Part shown: one piece after another, positions 57,701 through 64,000 of the stretch | Layout of the letters: each line of letters begins with the position of its first letter | Numbering within the stretch: the stretch's first letter is position 1 | DNA from: Trichostrongylus colubriformis | Taxonomy: Eukaryota > Nematoda > Chromadorea > Rhabditida > Trichostrongylidae | DNA length: 64,000 nt | Reading direction: 5' to 3' | NCBI GenBank assembly: GCA_963978905.1 | Contig: OZ022258.1 | Coordinates: 24,742,716 to 24,806,715, forward strand | The notes under the pieces: model-generated | What the model was told of the DNA's origin: nothing | What the model saw: the letters and a program-made list of their open reading frames with translations, nothing else | Databases searched by the model: none | Position numbers and translations under genes: made by a program

Positions 57701-60700
57701 CCGACAATGTAGAGGGTGTGTAGCCTTATGTCAGGATTTTGCACGATGACGAGAGGCGTGCGACGCAGTGCGTGCGAGCTATGCGCGTCGCGGTAGTTGG
57801 GTCTCACCATTAGAACGATTACACGATAATGGTAGGGGCGCGATACGCAGTTGACTTGCAATCGCTTCAGGAACCAACACATGACTCCTTTAGCTCGTCC
57901 GCACTGCTTCGCTTGTGACATGCCGCTGTGCTAAATCCTGATATGTTTACGTTTATGTTTATTACGCTGCTAAAGGCAGAACGTAGAACAAGCAATCAAT
58001 ACTAGAATCTAGCATATTAACAGAGCATGAAATATTCTTTGGAACTAAACAAACACAATCAAGAGCAATACACATCAGAATGCCCGCACTACACAACAAG
58101 GACCATTATACAACAAGATCATAATTTTCACATCAAGCTCATAAGGAACAGTGAATCTCAAGGAATTAGGAAATCACATGATCAGATATCATTTTGGCTG
58201 TGTGACGTTTGAATTGTTTCATCGTTCCAAGAGAGTCTACCCTCTTAGTTACTTTGTTGTATAAGCTAGCCGCTCTACCAACTTATAAAATCCAAAAGAA
58301 CCAAATTCATTAATCTGATACAGGAGCTTATAGACCATACACACATCGAAAATTTCTCGCCTTGATTCAAGGGTTGCTAGTCCCAGATACTTGTTTGGAA
58401 TACACTCTTTAGGAATCCTAGAGTGTAAGAAACTGTTACATCGAAAGAGTATTTTTCTCGTAAAGTTGTTTTGCACCTTTTCCAGAGCGATAATATCCTT
58501 CCTCTTACTAGGGAATGTATTTTTCTTCCCATGGAACTTTGAAATGAGACCCGGAGGGATCGATAGCTTCGAACGCTGATCATAACTGTGCAAACCAAAA
58601 TTGATACCTGGCATTCTGAAGCGAGTTACGATGGCTCGATGTTTGTCTGTGACTTGCCTGTGACATCTCAATGGCGAGGCTTCACCATCAGCATGACTAG
58701 CGCAGAGCTAGAAGTGGCCTCGGTGGCTCAATGGTAGTGACCCGGTTCTGCAGGCGTAAGGTCGGGGGTCTGCTTCTGTCGGTGCGGCTTCTTTTGCATT
58801 TTGTGTTTCATTGTCAGTAAGTGCTTTTCTTTCACTTCTAAACGTTTCCTTGTACGATATTCGCGCGCAAGGGGTCGAATCACCCCTCTGTGCAGATTTC
58901 CAGCCGGATCCAGTTTTTGGCCAAACTTCGGAAAATTTGGGGTGGCCAGGGGTTAAGTAGGAGTTTTTTGAAATTCCTTCCACAAAAAATCCTGCAAGCT
59001 GAACAAGATAACCTAAAGATACCTATCACACTTGCCCATCACACTAAACGCACGTAACAAGCCCCAAATGAGAGCATTTGCTGAGCAAAGGTCAACGACT
59101 TCTCCTTTGTTAAATTGGTTGCCAGCCAATAGCCCATCAATTTTTCCGAGTTCGGTCAAATTCTCAAATTGGCTGAAAACTTGTCCCGTAGGGTAATTTG
59201 ATCTCCTGGACACGAAAATCACACTGGTTTTGCGTGAAAACGTATGGCTCGCGGCTCCCAAACATACCATGAACTGGTATTATTCTTTTTTTCAGAAAAA
59301 CCTTCATAACTTCATTCAGGTAATTGTTTGACAGATTCTGAATACAGATTTGAGATCAGCATTTATAACCGCGTACAGTGATATGTGTCTCATTGCAAAT
59401 GGCCATTTCGACAAACCGTCTGATGAAAAAGTGCCTCGCCAATGAGGTGTCACAGGCAAACTTTGACCCATCGTAACTTGCTTCAGAATGCCAGGTAGCA
59501 ATTTTGATTTTCACACTTATAATCAGCGTTCGAAGCTCTATCGATCCCCCTGGGTCTCATTTCAAAGTTCCATGGGAAGTAAAATACCTTTCCTAGTTAG
59601 TGGGGTGAAACACAGTGGCACCAGTCTCGACCAAAGGCCGCACATAGGTTTTATAGGCTTTTAACAAAATGGACTCATTCGTCGTAACTGATGGCTTGAA
59701 AATATGCCATGTACGCCAGAGAGCTAACTTACTCTTATTAATGTGCATAGAGAAGTAAGTCGAGAGTATTGGTGTAATCAAACCCAAGGTCCCTTATGAG
59801 ATTGACGGGGGAGATTGCTATCCCATCAACCACATAAGGTCAGGGAATAGCCTTAGGATCACGAGCGATTCTCTACACATTGCCTTATTCGGAGCTAAGG
59901 ACAACTGCCATTGCTTTGACCATTTACTCAGATGAGCAATGGCCTCCTGAAGTTGCTCACCATCCAGTTGTTAAATAGCTTTAAAAATCTTGACATCGTC
60001 AGCATACATCTTTGTTTCAAAATTAAGCCCATCAAACAGATCTGGAATCTCGGAAGTGTAAAGTTGAACAGAAGAGGGGATAGAATTCAACCCTGCGGTA
60101 CTCCACTAGGCACATGTTTACAATCTGAATAACTATGTCCAACCCATACGTGGGATGTTCGGCCAGAAAAGAAGTTTGTCAACCATGTAATGAGAATAGG
60201 ATGGAAGCCCAGCACCCGCATCTTGTACAACAATTTCTCATGAGATACCCTATCAACGCTTTGGCAAATTCAAAATATATAACATCGCAGCAGTGCTTCT
60301 TGTCAAGCTCCTTCGACCAGTATTCTAGACTCTCAATCATACTTTTCTCCACTGAACGTCCTGGGATAAAGGGCTACAGCGATGTACTTCAGGATATGAA
60401 CTTTGAGCATTTCCCCAAAAAGCCTACAAAAGAGGATGTTATACTTACTGGCCAATAATTTGCTGGATCAGAGGAATGTTCTTTCTTCAGCACCGGAGTT
60501 ACAATAGAATGCTTCCAGCGCCCGGGTACTTCCCCTGTCATTAACGATTGATTAAATACGTAGGCCAGTGGTCCACACATGTACCCAGCTACCTTTTTGA
60601 CAAATAGCGGTATAAAGTCAGGAGTAACCGAGGAGGAACTCCGCCAAGCCATAATCTGTTCATAAAGTTGATCTGCTTGGAACCACAGGACCTCATTCAT

Positions 60701-63700
60701 AGTCAACGTCAAGGGCGGCGAGTAGATATATGGGTACACATCCATGTCTATATGGTTGAGTCCTGATTGTCTAGAAGACCAGTCTCAGTGTTCTTTTCTT
60801 GATGCTCTTCTCCTTTATTTTATGCAGCCTTCGCCTTTAAACATCTATTCGAACAGCTGCGCTGAGCGAAAAAGCTTCGTCTTGCTTTGATTTCATTTAT
60901 AATGGCAACTAAAGGGCTCCAAATAGTCCCGATTGCCTTCCCCCACTACTGCGGGATGGCTTTCATGCTTTTGCTGCGGTCTAGCCAGTCGAGAGCCCTT
61001 CCAGAGCATAGCTTGCCTCAAACGCTCAGCCTTTCCGGACTTTTTTACTTTGTTTTCTCATCTGCCCCATGGGCAATTCATTTACGGTTGCATATCATTG
61101 CTCGGGGTTGCACGTGGCTAAAAAAGCGCCATCCAAGCGTCATCATATCAATAACCAACGGAGTGTGTTTAAGCTGTATCTGCACTCTTCGCACAATCAA
61201 CTGATGCCATGAGCTGCCTTTTTTATCTCTTGTACTCTCAAAGAAGCATGGTGTGGAAGAGCAAGGTCAGCTGATCGTTCGTTGCTCAGACTTAACTCTC
61301 CAGGGGGACGGCCCTCAAAGAGAAAGTATTTGGCAACAGTAATGGAGTGGTCGACCACTGCTGCTCTTCTAAACCTTGGAGGATCACCCGATTATAAAAA
61401 CAATCCTAAACCGTCCAGAGGGTCCAAGTTCCTTCACTTGAGTAATTTCAATGTGCACCAAGGAGGTTCTCCTTCGCAAACCCTCCAGCTTGCTCTTCTC
61501 CTTCTGTATCGCGGATATTCCGCGATTTTTTCGTAGTTTCTTATGTCGACATTGTTTTAGTTGACATAGCTAAAAGGAATTTTCTCAAGCCGATGCAATT
61601 TTTTTGTTTCAGCTTTTGCCTTATCGATTGTACGATCGCGGAGGCAAATGGAACTCACAAAAGGGCGATGACATTTTCATCAGCTCACTCGCCGTCGTCA
61701 TTTACAACAGTAAGAGCGACACTACTTCATTTTTTGTTTTTCTTTGTTTTTTTGAGTATTGATCATTTGATCACTCTTTTCATGGTGCTTTAATCCTTTT
61801 CTACTCGCATTTCCATTTTTTGCGATATTTTCAATTATTTTTTACTCGTGGTTCTTGCTTAATTACCCAAGTTTGAGGTAAATCGTCAAAGCGCTGTTGT
61901 TGTACAGTGGCACTGCTAGTGGCAAGAGAACAGACAAACACCCGCTGAACCACTGAGAGCATTTTTATTCTGTCTAAAATTAATCTTAACCGTGTCACTC
62001 TTGTAGTTTATATCCGGTTGATACTCCTTATTTTCATATTATGAAAGACATGAGCAGTAGCTTTCGCGGCTCGATCTGTTTGACTTAAGCATTGGTGAGT
62101 GTGGCTTTAATCTATAAACTACATACTTCAATAGCTTTAGTCGTTTTTTGTAAGCGTAATAGCAGATGAATACCGCTTGAATATCCGGTGGTTTTGTGGA
62201 AAGTTCGGCAACACACGCAGCATTGTTGCACTGAGGTCGGTCGAAAAACTCCATTTCCTGACTGAGCAGACTACTCAGAACCTTCACTCGCACATCTGTC
62301 GTAGTGATCGCACTTGACCATCCACCGAAACCAATCTGAAGTCTTTCACCACTATAGTAGTTTATTAACGGATTTTTATTGCAAGGCTCGCTACTTTTTG
62401 AACAGTGATCATTGATAGATGCTACTAAAAATCTACTGCGCATCGCAGGACCTACCTGTCCAATGCACTTTGCCCGTTCCCTTGAAGACAGTGACAGGGT
62501 TACTAAGTTTAGTGAAAAAAAATGGTTTCACATTCAAACTAGGGGTCTGGGAAGCCTACTTGTGGCGAAATACTCGTGGAAAAGCGCGCTCCAAGCTCTG
62601 AAGACGGCGTAGCGGTCACCAGCTAACAGAGCCTGCCTCCTAGCGATGGATTCCTAATTGGCCGTGGTAGGAATGGCCAAGGAGCTTGACAAAGTTGGAG
62701 ATACTTCGGCGTGCTCTCGTAAACAAGCATGTCCGGGGGTTTCGAAAGAGGTGATTATCATTTTCAGTGTTTTCAATTCCTGGAAGTTACTTGTAAAGGC
62801 TACAATGATTTTCTTTTCTTTTCTTTTTTTCTTTTCTTCATTGTTTGAAACTTGTTGTCATCGCTCATTTACTACCATCGATGGGATGTCTTATGACTTC
62901 TTGTATTGTTTGTACGCCGATTTTGTGCATTGATTGCTTGGCGACATGCCTATGGAAAGATCGCCTGAAATACCCTCCCACTGGTAGGTCGAGGGGGCTC
63001 CTTTAAAGAATCAACGGTTGGTGGGAGGGGGAGGGGGAGGTCTTGTACTCGTGTTCTTGGCCATTTTCTTTGTTTTTCTTCGCCGTCGTATAACTTAGCG
63101 CCTTGACTTTCATATTTACTTCTTTTTTCACCCTCCGTCCAAGTTTCCCCTATCACTGCCTTCAATTGGGAATGCCGAGAAAAGAGCGCATTGAACCCTG
63201 AACTATTCGCCTGTCGTGACAATATATAGATGTGATATTTTCATACATCAGACGTGGAAATATGCTGATAAATGGAGTACTCAGGTAGCAAGAATCTGCA
63301 CGTTCGACACCTGCTCTTTTTCCAGTATGCATAATTATTGGCCGAAGAGATCACGGTGCAGTAGTTCTACTGGTTTTCATCCACATGCACCCATCGTGCT
63401 TTTGTTGTCGAAAAGTTTTGGTTCGCCGCTCGACGTCATATTTGTACTTCGAGGTTGGGCCGTCTCCCTACATATGTGTCGGAGTTGTTAGTGTGTTCCT
63501 ACGATATTCAGTTCTAATCACTCAATGCTGCTTGAGCTCGCAAGTTTGGATGGGGCTTGGCACTTAGCGGAGTGATGAAACTTGTACATACGGCCATCGC
63601 AATCCCGAGACAGCTGGTGAAATACTAGGGTCAAAAGCGTAATTTTTGGGTGCTCAACTTCTGTTGAGCATCCACAACAATCGTGAGCCAATCAAAAAAT

Positions 63701-63915
63701 AGGTGGTCACTCATCCCGCGGCTGAAGGATATTTTCATCTGTGTGTAAGTACAATAGGTATTTGCGCCGGTCAAGAAAAGGAATCAAGTACTTGATTTTG
63801 AATGTCCGTCGTTAAGAGAATGAGTGCTCACAGATATCGTCAAAAACGCCCACGAGTACAGCGCCAGAAAAATGTTTGAGCCGACCGCCAGCCACATAAA
63901 TGATGTGAACGTTTC
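29936..63915 (-). CDS. pgp: P-glycoprotein (ABCB multidrug transporter), C-terminal half, 13 exons
   Basis: This is an ATP-driven efflux pump of the plasma membrane (ABC subfamily B). Thirteen minus-strand exons join with matching phase: 63,915-63,832; 62,335-62,174; 56,844-56,644; 56,591-56,478; 56,173-56,046; 54,359-54,215; 54,070-54,005; 34,047-33,919; 33,850-33,760; 33,709-33,600; 30,761-30,615; 30,235-30,147; 30,053-29,936. They encode 527 residues: transmembrane domain from about its third helix, then one nucleotide-binding domain with Walker [11 protein letters not shown]-loop EQEP, signature [13 protein letters not shown], Walker [13 protein letters not shown] and H-loop IAHRLS. All introns are GT-AG, with no stop or frameshift, so this half looks functional. 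The 5' half lies beyond the right edge. It is most likely the second half of a full transporter; a half-transporter cannot be excluded. The intron between 54,005 and 34,047 is 20 kb and filled with transposons. Confidence 0.9.
31489..31728. mobile_element. MITE family M, copy A (in a P-glycoprotein intron)
   Basis: The terminal inverted repeats are near TGTGTACCCATGTGTCAGG and the complement of GTGTATCCTTATGTCAGG. The interior includes a conserved block CGATACGCAGTTGAC and GCTCGTCCGC. Related copies are at 57,341-57,562 and 57,716-57,950. About 240 bp, non-coding. Confidence 0.7.
31886..33212. repeat. Foldback-type element with about 110-bp inverted arms
   Basis: The left arm (31,886-31,998) and right arm (about 33,093-33,212) are inverted copies sharing CTTTAGTTCCAATAGTGTAC and CAGGTCACTTCGCACCTC. 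The 1.1-kb centre has no ORF that I recognise. A further fragment with GGTGCGAAGTGACCT lies at about 33,515. It sits wholly in the intron 30,762-33,599. Confidence 0.7.
33600..34047 (-). CDS. pgp: P-glycoprotein NBD exons with Walker A and Q-loop
   Basis: Exon 34,047-33,919 (43 codons) starts [19 protein letters not shown] and contains Walker [10 protein letters not shown]. Exon 33,850-33,760 contains the Q-loop in LVEQEPVLF; the residue before the conserved Gln is Glu where most P-glycoproteins have Gly or Ser. Exon 33,709-33,600 continues [18 protein letters not shown] and ends EALPQ, joining in frame to GYETDVGE. All splice sites are GT-AG. Confidence 0.92.
34570..35140 (+). repeat. Interspersed repeat family R1, copy C, with GC-rich hairpin
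   Basis: Positions 34,590-34,710 match R1 copy A (210-350). Inside it, 34,961-35,021 forms a strong hairpin: arms CCCTCTTGAGCTGTG / CACAGCTCAAGAGGG, with an inner stem GGCGGCC / GGCCGCC. The tail CCCATAGTTTTTCAC resembles about 717-735. It is non-coding and lies in the 20-kb P-glycoprotein intron. Confidence 0.6.
35460..35957 (+). repeat. 5' LTR of BEL/Pao element
   Basis: It begins T + ATCGCGGATATTCCGCGAT, a perfect inverted repeat, and ends AAGCAAATTTA. The next bases, TGGTGC, could begin the tRNA primer-binding site. It contains a T-rich tract plus TTTCAG acceptor (about 35,560-35,569), an ATG frame, a GTAAGC donor near 35,669, and the SL1-like leader with GT donor at 35,844-35,866. Confidence 0.92.
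35844..35866 (+). promoter_or_regulatory. SL1 spliced-leader mimic with 5' splice site (5' LTR)
   Basis: Twenty-one consecutive bases match the 3' 21 nt of the 22-nt nematode SL1 leader (core TTAATTACCCAAGTTTGAG). They are followed immediately by a GT donor (GTGAAC), at the same place as the SL RNA splice site. Downstream are an ATTTGTGTA word (a weak Sm-site match) and a small hairpin CTGTG-GCAC-CGCAG. This could be a cis-encoded leader exon or an SL RNA-like unit. Confidence 0.8.
36154..37607 (+). pseudogene. BEL/Pao gag, broken
   Basis: The first frame opens at 36,154 and stops at 36,540. Capsid-like sequence continues downstream in other frames (around 36,575-36,830, with [18 protein letters not shown]). 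The nucleocapsid part lies at about 37,185-37,395, with [14 protein letters not shown] and a second CLNCATPGH cluster, then continues after a frameshift with [19 protein letters not shown]. These Cys/His clusters are typical of BEL/Pao Gag. At least two frameshifts and one stop prevent a full product. Confidence 0.75.
37674..41800 (+). pseudogene. BEL/Pao pol (PR-RT-RH-IN), broken
   Basis: Aspartic protease: [11 protein letters not shown] near 37,754. Reverse transcriptase: about 38,460-39,110, with [20 protein letters not shown] and TSDVEK. The catalytic box reads YVNN at about 39,055-39,066 instead of YVDD. RNase H: about 39,555-39,900, with FADAS, KLEMNAL and [11 protein letters not shown]. 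Integrase: HHGG...CVQC zinc finger at about 40,573-40,680, then the HIGLDFF core and an [11 protein letters not shown] tail. The C-terminal domain ([18 protein letters not shown]) is at about 41,520. Stops include 37,986-37,988 and 39,928-39,930, and frame changes occur near 38,440, 38,620, 38,850, 40,760 and 41,550. The copy cannot transpose by itself. Confidence 0.85.
41801..43794 (+). pseudogene. Phlebovirus Gc-like envelope glycoprotein region, broken
   Basis: Past the integrase tail there is a cysteine-rich region with the layout of bunyaviral (phlebovirus-type) class II fusion glycoproteins, as known from the nematode BEL elements Tas and Cer7. A basic stretch and then a hydrophobic segment occur at about 42,255-42,340. 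Cysteine-rich ectodomain pieces follow in three frames (to 42,734, 42,735-43,151, then about 43,140-43,460). A hydrophobic membrane anchor with a basic tail is at 43,600-43,794. There is an in-frame stop at 42,732-42,734 and at least two later frame changes, so no intact protein is made. A 152-bp hairpin (42,090-42,241) disrupts the N-terminal part. Assignment rests on cysteine pattern and position. Confidence 0.65.
42090..42241. repeat. 152-bp hairpin inside the glycoprotein-like region
   Basis: Arms 42,090-42,160 and 42,171-42,241 are reverse complements with about two mismatches around a 10-nt loop. The plus frame stays open through it, and the minus strand reads the same peptide in mirror. 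This is the pattern left by strand switching during reverse transcription or repair. Confidence 0.88.
43855..43877 (+). terminator. Two AATAAA signals between glycoprotein region and 3' ORF
   Basis: AATAAA occurs at 43,855-43,860 and 43,872-43,877. These lie 61-78 nt after the end of the membrane-anchor frame and 85-102 nt before the splice acceptor at 43,962. The spacing is like that between genes of nematode operons. Confidence 0.5.
43951..43965 (+). promoter_or_regulatory. Splice acceptor just before the 3' ORF
   Basis: The sequence TCATTTTTTCAG ends at 43,962 and is followed by AAA and the ATG at 43,966-43,968. This is close to the nematode 3' splice-site consensus. It puts the start codon 3 nt from the splice site, as is common for trans-spliced mRNAs. 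Confidence 0.6.
43966..45333 (+). pseudogene. Extra BEL/Pao 3' ORF with coiled coil and Gag-like Cys/His clusters
   Basis: Three overlapping frame segments follow one another: 43,966-44,265, 44,337-45,026 and 44,854-45,333. The first begins [20 protein letters not shown], a heptad-rich coiled coil. The second is Gln/Glu-rich with an acidic [11 protein letters not shown] patch. The third carries [29 protein letters not shown] and a CAHHHNC...HHSALC ending, then another coiled coil. The Cys/His spacing resembles the nucleocapsid of this element's own gag (37,185-37,395), suggesting an RNA-binding second Gag-like protein, possibly from gag duplication. It has at least two frame changes. Function unknown; position after env suggests an accessory gene expressed by splicing. 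Confidence 0.6.
45351..45822 (+). repeat. 3' LTR of BEL/Pao element
   Basis: It matches the 5' LTR over its length, with small indels (for example a 12-bp shorter end and a 22-bp deletion in the A/T-rich part). It is preceded by the purine-rich GGTGGGCCGAA (possible polypurine tract) and followed by the CACCA target duplication. Confidence 0.92.
45717..45739 (+). promoter_or_regulatory. SL1 spliced-leader mimic with 5' splice site (3' LTR)
   Basis: This is the same 21-nt SL1 match as in the 5' LTR, followed by GTAAAC, a better donor than GTGAAC in the 5' copy. To my knowledge GTAAAC is also the sequence after the leader in many nematode SL1 RNAs. Confidence 0.8.
45930..46320 (+). pseudogene. 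Non-LTR retrotransposon (LINE) reverse transcriptase fragment
   Basis: Broken frames read like the RT fingers and palm: PSIWKYAVV- and TPIP-type sequence at about 45,980-46,030, then [18 protein letters not shown] at about 46,214-46,268 (the first catalytic Asp region, F-D). Stops and frameshifts are present. A related C-terminal piece on the same strand lies at 47,340-47,640, separated by the mariner foldback, so one LINE may have been split. Confidence 0.6.
46300..46596 (+). other. Unrecognised ORF, 98 codons
   Basis: Its 3' part ([20 protein letters not shown], then [20 protein letters not shown]) has a protein-like, helical composition but no family that I recognise. It directly follows LINE debris and precedes a mariner. 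It could be part of a transposon-encoded protein or chance. Confidence 0.2.
46607..47285. mobile_element. mariner-derived foldback with two inverted transposase tails
   Basis: Inverted ends TTGGGTCTGTGCAG and TTAGGTCTGTGCAG are flanked by TA on both sides (46,605-46,606 and 47,286-47,287). Both halves encode the mariner C-terminal region facing each other. The minus frame 46,681-46,992 has [15 protein letters not shown], and the plus-strand right half repeats a diverged version read inward. It is a palindromic derivative without the catalytic core. Confidence 0.8.
47340..47640 (+). pseudogene. LINE reverse transcriptase C-terminal fragment
   Basis: Sequence such as [13 protein letters not shown] at about 47,365-47,403 and [12 protein letters not shown] at about 47,530 matches the thumb and C-terminal pattern of nematode LINE RTs (position of a final LGV-type motif and a helix before an R/K-rich segment). 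The frame is interrupted. Confidence 0.5.
48238..48987. mobile_element. TTAA element G, copy 1, with poly(G)/poly(C) arms
   Basis: It is flanked by TTAA on both sides (48,234-48,237 and 48,988-48,991). Ends AGGCACCGGGAGGGG and complement of AGACACCAGGAGGGG are inverted. The two halves carry opposed copies of a ~60-bp segment around a G15 tract (48,578-48,592) and a C16 tract (48,762-48,777), each next to AAATAAAGTC / GACTTTATTT. It has no real coding capacity. Confidence 0.8.
48992..49749. mobile_element. TTAA element G, copy 2 (tandem)
   Basis: A near-identical second copy directly follows copy 1 and shares the single TTAA between them. It has a G19 tract (49,335-49,353) and a C14 tract (49,525-49,538). 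Its right TTAA (49,750-49,753) is shared with the next MITE. Confidence 0.8.
49754..50215. mobile_element. TTAA-type MITE, copy 3
   Basis: It starts CGGCACATTCC and ends GGAATGTGCCT, related to the termini at 7,327-7,808 and 17,994-18,512. The left flank is the TTAA shared with element G copy 2; the right flank is TCAA. The interior resembles 18,200-18,480 (for example ATTTCCTATTTATC and GGTATTCCTCAGCA). Confidence 0.75.
50216..54004. other. Remainder of 20-kb P-glycoprotein intron
   Basis: I see no transposase, RT, RNA gene or repeat pair here. Short ORFs at 53,729-53,996 on both strands have no family signature and do not fit the P-glycoprotein alignment, which is complete without them. 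Confidence 0.45.
54005..54359 (-). CDS. pgp: P-glycoprotein exons: TMD/NBD linker and start of NBD
   Basis: Exon 54,359-54,215 begins (V)[20 protein letters not shown] and ends [14 protein letters not shown] before GTGAGT. It covers the last part of the transmembrane domain and the linker. Exon 54,070-54,005 (22 codons) reads [20 protein letters not shown] and carries the A-loop Tyr of the NBD, which stacks on ATP. It ends AK before GTACCT. The next exon (34,047) starts VARNLNL, 20 kb away. Confidence 0.9.
54360..56045. other. P-glycoprotein intron, no recognised feature
   Basis: This intron is phase 2 to phase 1 and closes exactly: GT at the end of the upstream exon plus G at 54,359 gives one Val codon. 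I see no transposon-like structure within it. Confidence 0.5.
56046..56844 (-). CDS. pgp: P-glycoprotein transmembrane-domain exons
   Basis: Exon 56,844-56,644 reads [20 protein letters not shown] and continues through two hydrophobic helices to [11 protein letters not shown]. Exon 56,591-56,478 ([20 protein letters not shown]) is the cytoplasmic coupling-helix region. Exon 56,173-56,046 ([20 protein letters not shown], then [13 protein letters not shown]) spans the last two helices. The splice phases (0,0,0,2) match neighbouring exons. Introns of 52 and 304 bp separate them. Confidence 0.9.
57052..57162 (-). pseudogene. Exon-like duplicate of the P-glycoprotein intracellular-loop exon
   Basis: A 111-nt minus-strand stretch between a TTTGTCAAG acceptor-like and a G|GTCAGT donor-like site reads [18 protein letters not shown], then [15 protein letters not shown]. 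This resembles the real exon 62,174-62,335 ([31 protein letters not shown]). The real exon already joins in phase to 56,844, whereas this one would end in phase 1 and shift the frame. It is either a decayed exon duplicate or an alternative exon with a frame-disrupting change. Confidence 0.4.
57341..57562. mobile_element. MITE family M, copy B
   Basis: The left end is GTGTGTACCCTTATGTCAGG and the right end is the complement of GGTGCGTACACTCATGTCAGG. The interior matches copies A and C (GCTGGGTCCGGAAGCGATTA region). Non-coding. Confidence 0.7.
57716..57950. mobile_element. MITE family M, copy C
   Basis: The left end is GTGTGTAGCCTTATGTCAGG and the right end is near ATCCTGATATG. It shares GCGATACGCAGTTGACTTGC with copy A. 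It is about 150 bp from copy B and in opposite internal orientation. Confidence 0.7.
58249..60745 (-). mobile_element. Non-LTR retrotransposon (LINE), 5'-truncated and rearranged
   Basis: Minus-strand RT pieces run in order. 60,745-60,389 has [16 protein letters not shown] and [18 protein letters not shown] (fingers). About 60,200-60,050 has a PSGVPQG-type block. About 60,020-59,990 has MYADDVKIF, the catalytic YADD box, intact. 59,787-59,593 has the thumb. 58,671-58,249 has the C-terminal region ([15 protein letters not shown]). Frameshifts separate them. Between 58,503-58,634 and 59,468-59,602 there is an inverted duplication of the same LINE segment around foreign sequence. Family: Jockey/CR1-like or RTE-like, not resolved. 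Confidence 0.75.
58715..58995 (+). repeat. Possible tRNA-derived SINE inside the LINE
   Basis: A perfect A-box word TGGCTCAATGG lies at 58,724-58,734, with a CGGGGGTCTG word about 40 nt later as a poor B box. It sits between the two inverted LINE pieces. I could not close a cloverleaf, so this is tentative. Confidence 0.3.
60746..61506. other. No recognised feature
   Basis: Several overlapping ORFs of 60-105 codons occur on the plus strand without family features. It may include 5' LINE debris on the minus strand. Nothing supportable as a gene. Confidence 0.35.
61507..61967 (+). mobile_element. Solo LTR of the same BEL/Pao family
   Basis: It has the same start (TATCGCGGATATTCCGCGAT) and a similar end (GCATTTTTA) as the LTRs at 35,460 and 45,351. 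It is flanked by a 5-bp duplication TTCTG (61,502-61,506 and 61,968-61,972). It is clearly more diverged than the element's two LTRs are from each other, so it derives from an older insertion collapsed by LTR recombination. It is antisense to the P-glycoprotein gene, in the 62,174-56,844 intron. Confidence 0.9.
61857..61879 (+). promoter_or_regulatory. SL1 spliced-leader mimic with 5' splice site (solo LTR)
   Basis: TTAATTACCCAAGTTTGAG is unchanged and followed by GTAAAT. The base two before it is C instead of T. The surrounding LTR differs at many positions, so the leader core is conserved against a diverging background. Confidence 0.75.
62174..62335 (-). CDS. pgp: P-glycoprotein exon: first intracellular loop
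   Basis: 54 codons, phase 0 at both ends. It reads [19 protein letters not shown], then [13 protein letters not shown] (the FFD turn typical of the loop that contacts the NBD), and ends KPPDIQA before GTATTC. It joins CLDYRFML at 56,844, giving the usual loop-to-helix continuity. The acceptor is CTTCAG. Confidence 0.9.
62590..63175. repeat. Repeat R1-related segment, copy D
   Basis: Positions 62,590-62,690 resemble 4,690-4,800 (CTCCTAGCGATG / CTCTCGATGACG and GGCGTAGCGGTC / GGCGAAGCGTTC). Positions 63,060-63,165 distantly match the inverted R1 core (GGCCATTTTC, GACTTTCATATTTACTTC, CCGTCCAAGTTTCCCC). It is diverged and lies in the P-glycoprotein intron 62,336-63,831. Confidence 0.4.
63832..63915 (-). 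CDS. pgp: P-glycoprotein exon: transmembrane helix
   Basis: 28 codons, [20 protein letters not shown] and onward to FLTIS, between a CATTCAG acceptor and a GTGAGC donor. It is phase 0 and joins IGFGGWSS at 62,335. It encodes one membrane helix just before the first intracellular loop. It is the most 5' exon visible; the rest of the gene lies outside the window. Confidence 0.82.
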
Positions 63916-64000
63916 CTGAATGCAAATATGCAAGAAAAGTACTTGTAATTTCACTCTCAGGTGTGGTTGACAAGCCACGACTAACGACGAGATAGCAATA

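Noticed and set aside
62458..62504. Possible small P-glycoprotein exon (ends CGGGCAAAGTGCATTGGACAG before GTAGGT)
   Set aside because: Exons 63,832 and 62,335 already join in phase and match the family without it, and the encoded peptide is charged where a membrane helix is expected.

Overview
The window looks like nuclear DNA of a clade V (strongylid, hookworm-like) parasitic nematode. This is an inference. It rests on the many short phase-matched exons with TTTCAG-type acceptors, a P-glycoprotein gene, dense Tc1/mariner and foldback repeats, a BEL/Pao retrotransposon with a phlebovirus-type glycoprotein region (as described for the nematode elements Tas and Cer7), and copies of the nematode SL1 spliced leader. 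No species is claimed. Most of the window is repeats, and only two kinds of host gene can be supported. Layout: 1-10.7 kb is gene-poor, with diverged interspersed repeats, a near-perfect 99-bp hairpin, a TTAA-type MITE and a broken Tc1/mariner copy. From 10,721 to 24,455 lies a 13.7-kb palindrome. Its two outer ends are inverted copies of a TA-flanked foldback element (about 280-bp terminal inverted repeats). Each arm carries one intact two-exon gene for a small secreted protein (88 aa, signal peptide, TATA box, poly(A) signal), so the gene is present twice, converging on the centre. The centre holds a 200-N assembly gap flanked by a direct repeat. From 24.5 to 29.9 kb there is a short array of stem-loops, one unrecognised ORF and a deleted mariner. 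From 29,936 to beyond the right edge, on the minus strand, is the 3' half of an ABCB/P-glycoprotein gene. Thirteen exons join in phase into 527 residues (transmembrane domain 2 plus a complete nucleotide-binding domain with all motifs) ending at a stop at 29,936-29,938; the 5' part lies outside the window. Its introns hold most of the mobile DNA. One 20-kb intron (34,048-54,004), between the start of the NBD and Walker A, contains a 10.36-kb BEL/Pao element inserted antisense to the gene (35,460-45,822, LTRs, CACCA target duplication), LINE pieces, a mariner foldback and a train of TTAA elements sharing their TTAA junctions. The BEL/Pao element is broken in gag-pol and in its glycoprotein-like region, but it has an extra 3' ORF with coiled-coil and Gag-like Cys/His clusters. 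All three LTRs in the window (two in the element, one solo LTR at 61,507-61,967) carry the SL1 leader core followed by a GT splice donor. The extra ORF sits 3 nt after a strong splice acceptor and about 85-90 nt after poly(A) signals, as in nematode operons. The most unusual signals are the SL1 mimic in the LTR with its operon-like 3' ORF, and the foldback-bounded palindrome carrying a secreted-protein gene.
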